Source of the DNA: Gammaproteobacteria bacterium
GTDB lineage: Bacteria > Pseudomonadota > Gammaproteobacteria > SZUA-229
Length of the DNA: 12,479 nt
Assembly (NCBI GenBank): GCA_029879605.1
Contig: JAOUQA010000023.1
Location: 1 to 12,479 of the forward strand
Direction: 5' to 3'
This document shows positions 6,803-12,479 of this stretch, piece by piece; the stretch's first letter is position 1; each line of letters starts with the position of its first letter. A program made the translations under genes and the position numbers. The notes beneath the pieces are model-generated. The model was given only the letters and a program-made list of their open reading frames with translations, did no database searches and was not told the DNA's origin.

Positions 6803-6842
6803 CTTATAAGCTAAATTGGGATTTGTTTTTGATTTATATCAA
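6803..6842 (-). promoter_or_regulatory. FNR box and -10 element of the candidate small RNA
   Basis: TTGATTTATATCAA (6829-6842) is an exact match to the FNR/Anr consensus TTGAT-N4-ATCAA and overlaps the TGA stop of bpt (6839-6841). TATAAG lies at 6803-6808 on the minus strand, 20 bp beyond the box. With a start at 6794-6796 the box centre is at about -39.5 to -41.5, the class II activating position known for FNR. As in many such promoters there is no good -35 element. No gene start on the plus strand lies within 800 bp to the right, so the site most likely serves the minus strand. Confidence 0.7.
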
Positions 6843-7561
6843 CTACTGCTTATAAGGGTATTATTTGAAATCCAGTGATTGTGCTGGAAAAGCTCGATCG
6901 GCTTGAAGTTTATTTTGTAATCCATTTTTGGATGATTTTTAATCCAGTATCCCAGGTATACATAGGGCAGGCGATAGACCTGACAAAACCATATTTGTTG
7001 AAGTATGGCATGCACACCCAGGCTGCGCTGGTTTTTTCCTGGATCAAAAAAGCTATAGACAGCAGACAGGCCATCATTCAGGTGGTCGGCCACGGTAATG
7101 CTCATTAGCTGGCCATTGATCCTGGATTCTATAAACAGGGTCTTTTTCCAGTGACAGAGTAAAAACTGTTTAAAATCATCACTTTCAGGGTTAGCCATGC
7201 TGCTGTCATGGTGGCGGCTGTTAATGTAGCGCCGGTAAAGATCAAAGTATTCATCGGAATAACGGGCTGATGTAATGTGAGTCGATAGGTCGCGGTTGTT
7301 TTTTAGACAGCGTCGCTGACTACGATTGAGTTTGAAATTGCGAATATCGATTCGGCATGGGATGCAGGCCTGGCAATTCGGGCAATGGGGGCGATAAACA
7401 AAATTACCACTGCGGCGAAAGCCTTTATTAACCAGCTGGCTATAGAGATAAGCATTCATCTGGATATTGGGGTCAGGAATAATATTCGCCGAGTTGCGAT
7501 CAGCGAAATAACCACATTGATGTTCAGTCGTTAGATACAGTGAAAGATTATGATTGTTCAT
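6839..7561 (-). CDS. bpt: Aspartate/glutamate leucyltransferase (bacterial Ate family)
   Basis: Bpt moves leucine from Leu-tRNA to N-terminal Asp or Glu of proteins, marking them for ClpS-ClpAP under the N-end rule. It was formerly annotated as arginyl-tRNA-protein transferase. The 240 residues match the family. Visible signatures are C16 (EHQCGYF), GFRRSG (47-52), the cysteine cluster C60-x2-C63-x2-C66 in HCPNCQACIP, SAVYSFFDP, RSLGVHAIL and YLGYWIKNHPKMDYK near the C-terminus. The partner gene aat, often beside it, is not in this window. The start at 7561 has no Shine-Dalgarno sequence, and a TGC-TAGAAT extended -10 element on the minus strand (7568-7573) would start transcription at or near the ATG itself. 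Confidence 0.94.
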   Translation of the reverse strand: MNNHNLSLYLTTEHQCGYFADRNSANIIPDPNIQMNAYLYSQLVNKGFRRSGNFVYRPHCPNCQACIPCRIDIRNFKLNRSQRRCLKNNRDLSTHITSARYSDEYFDLYRRYINSRHHDSSMANPESDDFKQFLLCHWKKTLFIESRINGQLMSITVADHLNDGLSAVYSFFDPGKNQRSLGVHAILQQIWFCQVYRLPYVYLGYWIKNHPKMDYKINFKPIELFQHNHWISNNTLISSS

Positions 7562-7567
7562 AAGCTG

Positions 7568-7576
7568 ATTCTAGCA
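7568..7576 (-). promoter_or_regulatory. Candidate extended -10 promoter of bpt
   Basis: The minus strand reads TGC followed by TAGAAT, an extended -10 with five of six core bases. The -35 position is unrecognisable. The predicted transcription start falls on or beside the bpt start codon (7561), suggesting a leaderless or nearly leaderless mRNA. Confidence 0.4.
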
Positions 7577-7586
7577 TTTAGCCGGT

Positions 7587-7616
7587 TTGGGATGCGTGTG
7601 TATGAGGTGCTATAAT
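7587..7616 (+). promoter_or_regulatory. Promoter of metH (extended -10)
   Basis: TATAAT at 7611-7616 is perfect and is preceded by TGC (7608-7610), giving an extended -10 element. TTGGGA (7587-7592) is a fair -35 at 18 bp spacing. A GC-rich discriminator (CGCCCGCC) follows, and transcription should begin near 7623. There is no room for a cobalamin or SAM riboswitch between this start and metH. Confidence 0.7.
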
Positions 7617-7648
7617 CGCCCGCCTTATTGAATAGAATTGGATTGATC

Positions 7649-10600
7649 ATGTCGCGGGAACAACGTATTGCACAATTTCATCAACAGCTTGCCAGGCGTA
7701 TCCTGATTCTGGATGGTGCCATGGGCAGTCTTATCCAGACCTATAAACTGGATGAGGCGGGGTATCGAGGTGAACGATTCAGCGACTGGGCCTGTGATGT
7801 CAAAGGTAATAATGACCTGCTGGTTTTGACCCAGCCCCAGGTTATTAAAGATATTCACCTGGCATATCTTAAGGCCGGTGCGGATATTGTTGAAACCAAT
7901 ACGTTCAATGCAACTTCCATCGCTATGGCTGATTACCAGATGGAAGAACTGGTTTATGAAATCAATAAAGCCGGGGCAGCTATAGCTAGAGAAGCTGCGG
8001 ATGAAACCAGCACAGAAGAAAGGCCGCGTTTTGTAGCGGGTGTCCTTGGGCCAACCAATCGTACAGCGTCAATATCACCCGATGTAAATAATCCCGGCTT
8101 TCGTAATGTCAGCTTTGACCAGTTAGTTGAAGCATACCTGGAAGCAACACGAGGCCTGGTTGATGGTGGTGCAGATATTATCCTGGTCGAGACCATATTT
8201 GATACCTTAAATGCCAGGGCCGCCCTGTTTGCCATCCAGCAATATTTTGATGATGTTGGCTTTAAATTACCCGTGATGATATCTGGTACGATTACTGATG
8301 CTTCAGGTCGTACCTTATCTGGTCAAACGGTTGCCGCATTCTGGAATTCACTGAATCATATTGAGCCCGTTAGTTTTGGATTTAACTGTGCGCTGGGTGC
8401 TAAAGAATTACGTCAGCATATCGAAGAATTATCCGGTATCGCCAGCTGCTGTATTAACGCCCATCCGAATGCCGGCCTGCCAAATGAATTTGGTGAATAT
8501 GATGAAAGCCCGGAAGTCATGGCAGCAGAAATTCTTGACTGGGCCAGGGCAGGTTTCCTGAATATTATCGGTGGCTGTTGTGGTACAACGCCTGCTCATA
8601 TTAAAGCTATTGCAGAAGCTGTTAGTGATATTGAACCACGAAAAATTCCCCAGGTACCTGTTGAGTGTCGTTTAAGCGGTCTTGAACCCTGTAATATTGC
8701 AGCGGATTCATTATTTGTGAATGTAGGTGAACGTACCAATGTAACTGGTTCTGCACGATTTAAACGTTTAATCCTTGAAGAAGATTATGAAACTGCTTTA
8801 GACGTTGCTCGTGAGCAGGTTGAAAATGGCGCCCAGATTATCGACATCAATATGGATGAAGGTATGCTCGATGGTGAAAAAGCCATGGTGACATTTTTAA
8901 ATTTAATTGCCTCGGAACCTGATATCTCTCGTGTGCCAGTGATGCTGGATTCTTCCAAGTGGAATATTATTGAAGCCGGTTTGAAATGTATTCAGGGTAA
9001 AGGCATCGTTAATTCGATCAGCCTCAAGGAAGGTGAGGAAAAATTTATTGAGCAGGCGAAGCTGTTACGTCGTTACGGTGCCGCTGCCATTGTCATGGCA
9101 TTTGATGAAGTCGGCCAGGCAGATACTAAAGCGCGTAAAGTTGAAATTTGTAGCCGTGCTTACAAGATTTTAACCGAGCAGGTTGGCTTCCCGGCAGAGG
9201 ATATTATTTTTGATCCGAATATTTTTGCCGTTGCGACAGGTATTGAAGAACATAATAATTATGGTGTTGATTTTATTGAAGCCACACAAGAGATAAAAAA
9301 CACCTTGCCTCACGCGATGGTTTCCGGTGGTGTTTCTAATGTATCGTTTTCATTCCGTGGCAATAACCCGGTGCGTGAAGCGATACATGCTGTGTTTCTT
9401 TATCATGCAATCAAAGCCGGTATGGATATGGGAATTGTAAATGCCGGACAGCTGGCTGTTTATGATGATTTGCCAGAAGAATTACGTGAACATGTTGAAG
9501 ATGTGGTACTGAATCGTCGGGATGATGCCACAGAACGCTTACTGGATATTGCTGATAAGTATAAAGGTGATGGTTCAACCGGTAAAAAAGAAGAAAACCT
9601 GGAATGGCGTAGTTTGCCAGTTGCAAAACGTATTGAATATGCACTGGTAAAAGGTATTGATGCTTTTGTAGAAGAGGATACCGAGGAAGCACGTCAGACA
9701 TTTGATCGCCCGATACAGGTGATTGAAGGCCCATTAATGGATGGTATGAACGTGGTTGGCGACCTGTTTGGTGACGGTAAAATGTTTTTGCCGCAGGTAG
9801 TTAAATCCGCACGTGTTATGAAAAAAGCGGTTGCCTACCTGATACCATTTATCGAAGCTGAAAAAGATGGCGTGTCACAGTCCAATGGCAAAATCCTGAT
9901 GGCGACAGTTAAAGGTGATGTGCATGATATCGGTAAAAATATTGTCGGTGTTGTGTTGCAGTGTAACAACTTTGAAGTTGTAGACATGGGCGTCATGGTG
10001 CCTGCTAACCTGATACTGGAAAAGGCCAGGGAAGAAAACGTAGACCTGATTGGCCTCAGTGGTTTGATTACGCCGTCACTGGATGAAATGGTGCATATAG
10101 CTAAGGAAATGGAGCGTCTTAAGTTTGATATCCCGTTAATGATTGGTGGCGCGACAACATCAAAAGCTCATACCGCGGTTAAAATTGAACAGAACTACAA
10201 AGGTGCAACTGTGTGGGTGAAAGATGCCTCCCGTGCTGTAGGCGTAGCACAGAATTTAATTTCGGAAGATCTGAAAGAAAATTTTGTAAACCAGTTGCGT
10301 GAAGAGTATGAACAGGTGCGTGTTAATCATGCCGGTCGTCGTTCACAAACTAAATGGGCAAGCCTGGAGCAGGCAAGAGAAAATGCAAGTGCAATTGACT
10401 GGGATCAGTTGCAGCCTGTTACACCGGAATTAACAGGTGTAAAAGTTTTTGATGATTATTCCCTGGCTGAAATCAAAGACTATATTGACTGGACACCTTT
10501 CTTTTTTGCCTGGGAGTTAAAAGGACGTTATCCAAGAATATTAACTGATGCGGAAAAAGGTGAAGAAGCAACCCGGTTATTTAATGATGCACAGCAAATG

Positions 10601-11338
10601 CTGGATACCATCATTAAAGAAAAGTGGTTACAGGCAAAAGCTGTGATAGGTCTGTTCCCGGCTAACCAGGTTGATGGTGATAGTGTTGAAATTTATGAGA
10701 ATGATCAGCGGGATAAAGTGGTTACTACCCTGAATTTTTTACGTCAGCAGACAGAGCAGCCACCAGGGCGTCCTAACCATTGCCTAAGTGATTACGTGGC
10801 GCCAAAACAGTCAGCTAAAAAAGATTACATGGGTGCTTTTGCTGTGACCACGGGTATTGGTATCGAGGAACATGTTAAGCGTTTCGAAGATCAGCATGAT
10901 GATTACCAGGCAATTATGTTAAAGGTGCTGGCTGATCGCCTGGCGGAAGCCTTCGCCGAACTCATGCATCAGCGGGTGCGTAAAGAGTTCTGGGGTTATG
11001 CAAAAGACGAACAACTGGATAGCGATGCATTGATTGAAGAGCAGTATAAAGGCATTCGACCTGCACCCGGTTATCCAGCCTGTCCTGACCATACTGAAAA
11101 AGCCAAGCTCTGGGCTTTGCTTGAAGCTGATAAAAATGCACAAATTATATTAACGGAACATTTTGCTATGATGCCAGCTGCTTCAGTAAGTGGCTGGTAT
11201 TTTGCAAATCCAGATGCGCGTTATTTTGCCGTGGCGAAAATCAATCGTGACCAGGTGGAAGATTATGCCAGACGTAAAGGCATGACAATTGCCGAGGCCG
11301 AAAGATGGCTGGCACCGAATCTTGGTTATGATGTTTAA
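7649..11338 (+). CDS. metH: Cobalamin-dependent methionine synthase
   Basis: MetH transfers the methyl group of 5-methyltetrahydrofolate to homocysteine through methylcobalamin. With the ATG at 7649 the protein has 1229 residues (E. coli 1227), and key residues fall on E. coli numbers: zinc ligands C247, C310 and C311 in the homocysteine domain, and cobalamin ligand H759 in GDVHDIGKN. In order: homocysteine domain (about 1-325), pterin-binding domain (FVNVGERTNVTGS onward), B12 cap and Rossmann domains (about 650-900) and the SAM-binding reactivation domain, with RPAPGYPACPDHTEK starting at R1137. A TTG at 7628 lies in frame but only about five bases from the predicted transcript start, so the ATG with GGA about seven bases upstream is preferred. 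All four modules are intact. The next gene begins 56 bp later with no terminator between. Confidence 0.98.
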   Translation: MSREQRIAQFHQQLARRILILDGAMGSLIQTYKLDEAGYRGERFSDWACDVKGNNDLLVLTQPQVIKDIHLAYLKAGADIVETNTFNATSIAMADYQMEELVYEINKAGAAIAREAADETSTEERPRFVAGVLGPTNRTASISPDVNNPGFRNVSFDQLVEAYLEATRGLVDGGADIILVETIFDTLNARAALFAIQQYFDDVGFKLPVMISGTITDASGRTLSGQTVAAFWNSLNHIEPVSFGFNCALGAKELRQHIEELSGIASCCINAHPNAGLPNEFGEYDESPEVMAAEILDWARAGFLNIIGGCCGTTPAHIKAIAEAVSDIEPRKIPQVPVECRLSGLEPCNIAADSLFVNVGERTNVTGSARFKRLILEEDYETALDVAREQVENGAQIIDINMDEGMLDGEKAMVTFLNLIASEPDISRVPVMLDSSKWNIIEAGLKCIQGKGIVNSISLKEGEEKFIEQAKLLRRYGAAAIVMAFDEVGQADTKARKVEICSRAYKILTEQVGFPAEDIIFDPNIFAVATGIEEHNNYGVDFIEATQEIKNTLPHAMVSGGVSNVSFSFRGNNPVREAIHAVFLYHAIKAGMDMGIVNAGQLAVYDDLPEELREHVEDVVLNRRDDATERLLDIADKYKGDGSTGKKEENLEWRSLPVAKRIEYALVKGIDAFVEEDTEEARQTFDRPIQVIEGPLMDGMNVVGDLFGDGKMFLPQVVKSARVMKKAVAYLIPFIEAEKDGVSQSNGKILMATVKGDVHDIGKNIVGVVLQCNNFEVVDMGVMVPANLILEKAREENVDLIGLSGLITPSLDEMVHIAKEMERLKFDIPLMIGGATTSKAHTAVKIEQNYKGATVWVKDASRAVGVAQNLISEDLKENFVNQLREEYEQVRVNHAGRRSQTKWASLEQARENASAIDWDQLQPVTPELTGVKVFDDYSLAEIKDYIDWTPFFFAWELKGRYPRILTDAEKGEEATRLFNDAQQMLDTIIKEKWLQAKAVIGLFPANQVDGDSVEIYENDQRDKVVTTLNFLRQQTEQPPGRPNHCLSDYVAPKQSAKKDYMGAFAVTTGIGIEEHVKRFEDQHDDYQAIMLKVLADRLAEAFAELMHQRVRKEFWGYAKDEQLDSDALIEEQYKGIRPAPGYPACPDHTEKAKLWALLEADKNAQIILTEHFAMMPAASVSGWYFANPDARYFAVAKINRDQVEDYARRKGMTIAEAERWLAPNLGYDV

Positions 11339-11394
11339 TTGATAGATTTCGGGCAATTAAGTCAGCTTGATAATTTCAGTTATGAGATGTCGTT

Positions 11395-12479
11395 ATGAGT
11401 AGAGAAACACCCTCTGATCTTTATCTTAAGTTACGCAACCTGGAGAGTAATGATTATCCCCAGGTTGCTGAGCTTATGGAAGATATCTACCAGGATATTG
11501 GTGGTTCATGGTCGCGCAAGTCACTATCTGCATTGATTGATGATTTTCCTGAAGGTCAGATTGTTATTGAAGATAATGGCAGGATCGTTGCTGTTGCACT
11601 TACGGTGAAGTGTAGTTATGACCGGTTCAGTCGTACACATACTTATGATGATTTAATTGGTCGTCGAGATCGCATTAAGCATGATGATGATGGCGATGCA
11701 CTTTACGGTATGGACATATTTGTCAGTAAGGAATATCGTGACCTGCGTCTTGGTCGGCGATTATATGATGCCCGTAAGGAATTATGTCGTAACCTCAACC
11801 TGCGTGCCATCCTGGCAGGTGGTAGAATTATTCGTTATTACGAACATGCGGATATGACGCCTGCAGAATACATTGAAGCTGTACGTCGTCGTGAAATTCA
11901 TGATCCCATTCTTAGTTTTCAGCTAGCGAACGATTTTGAAGTAAAGCGTTTAATGAAGGGCTATATGCCAGAAGATACAAAATCTCTGGGTTATGCTACC
12001 TTGCTTGAATGGAGCAATATTCTTTATGAGCCTGAAGTAAGTACCGTAGATGATATTCGTAAAACGGCGGTGCGTATTGGTATAGTGCAATGGCAAATGC
12101 GGTTAACCGATTCATTTGAAGCATGGCTTAACCAGGTGGAATATTTTGTTGATTCAATGTCGGCATACCAGGCTGATTTTGTTTTATTCCCGGAGTTTTT
12201 TAACGTGCCGCTGATGGGTATAGGTGAACATCATAACCAGTATGATGCTATCCGTTTTCTTGCCACCTATGCTGATCGTATTGTTGAGGAAATTTCGCAG
12301 TTTGCCGTGACTTATAATATTAATATTATTGCGGGTAGTATGCCGGCAGTGTCGGGTGATAACTTGAACAATAATGCTTATCTATGTCGACGTGACGGTA
12401 CTGTTGATATTCAGTCCAAGATTCATATAACACCCCATGAAAGACGTGACTGGGTTATTGAAGGGGGTGACAGTTTGCT
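11395..12479 (+). CDS. GNAT acetyltransferase - carbon-nitrogen hydrolase fusion (3' end outside window)
   Basis: The frame is open from ATG 11395 to the window edge: 361 codons, no stop. Residues about 10-215 form a GNAT-type acyltransferase, with an acyl-CoA region GMDIFVSKEYRDLRLGRRLYDARK in which one usual glycine of the R-x2-G-x-G/A loop is arginine. From about residue 225 (AVRIGIVQWQMR) a nitrilase-superfamily domain begins. Two of its three catalytic residues are visible: E267 in DFVLFPEFFN and K342 in IQSKIHITPHE. The catalytic cysteine must lie beyond the window. Bifunctional proteins of this layout are known as an uncharacterised family in several bacterial phyla; the substrate is unknown, but an amide is expected. 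The gene follows metH by 56 bp on the same strand and may be cotranscribed. GAGAT about six bases upstream is a weak ribosome-binding site. Confidence 0.9.
   Translation, partial: MSRETPSDLYLKLRNLESNDYPQVAELMEDIYQDIGGSWSRKSLSALIDDFPEGQIVIEDNGRIVAVALTVKCSYDRFSRTHTYDDLIGRRDRIKHDDDGDALYGMDIFVSKEYRDLRLGRRLYDARKELCRNLNLRAILAGGRIIRYYEHADMTPAEYIEAVRRREIHDPILSFQLANDFEVKRLMKGYMPEDTKSLGYATLLEWSNILYEPEVSTVDDIRKTAVRIGIVQWQMRLTDSFEAWLNQVEYFVDSMSAYQADFVLFPEFFNVPLMGIGEHHNQYDAIRFLATYADRIVEEISQFAVTYNINIIAGSMPAVSGDNLNNNAYLCRRDGTVDIQSKIHITPHERRDWVIEGGDSL

Noticed and set aside
7628..7648. An in-frame TTG start giving metH seven extra residues.
   Set aside because: It lies about five bases after the predicted transcription start with no ribosome-binding site. 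The ATG at 7649 puts C247, C310, C311 and H759 on E. coli numbering.
7562..7648. A riboswitch or MetJ/MetR operator controlling metH.
   Set aside because: The leader is only about 26 nt, and I see neither AGACGTCT-type repeats nor a TGAA-N5-TTCA site.

Overview
The window looks like chromosomal DNA of a gammaproteobacterium outside the enteric group. The evidence is the gene order dusB-fis-purH-purD, also known from Pseudomonas-like genomes, an FNR/Anr-type regulator with its iron-sulfur cysteines, a true BolA, a bacterial Ate-family transferase (Bpt) and a full-length cobalamin-dependent MetH. All complete genes are intact. I see no insertion sequence, phage gene, CRISPR array, rRNA or tRNA.

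Layout: positions 1-5067 hold a minus-strand block, in transcription order dusB, fis, purH, purD and an unnamed membrane protein that runs off the left edge. dusB and fis overlap by 4 bp. A hairpin and a candidate promoter separate fis from purH, so purH-purD (the last steps to IMP and an early glycine-ligation step) may form their own unit. The unnamed protein combines an L7/L12-like N-terminal region, a four-cysteine zinc ribbon, one membrane helix and a pilin-like outer part.

Positions 5068-7561 hold a second minus-strand group: bpt, then a gene-free 280 bp, then bolA and fnr. The gap is the most interesting part of the window. It holds a perfect FNR box (TTGAT-N4-ATCAA) overlapping the bpt stop codon, a -10 element about 40 bp further on, a 16-bp hairpin with a pyrimidine-rich loop, a second small hairpin and a strong intrinsic terminator. 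Several stem pairs are G-U on the minus strand and would be A-C mismatches on the plus strand. I read this as a previously unannotated, roughly 140-nt small RNA activated by Fnr when oxygen is low, encoded two genes from fnr itself.

Positions 7562-12479 are plus strand: metH behind an extended -10 promoter, then the start of a GNAT acetyltransferase-nitrilase fusion protein that runs off the right edge. metH and bpt are divergent across 87 bp.
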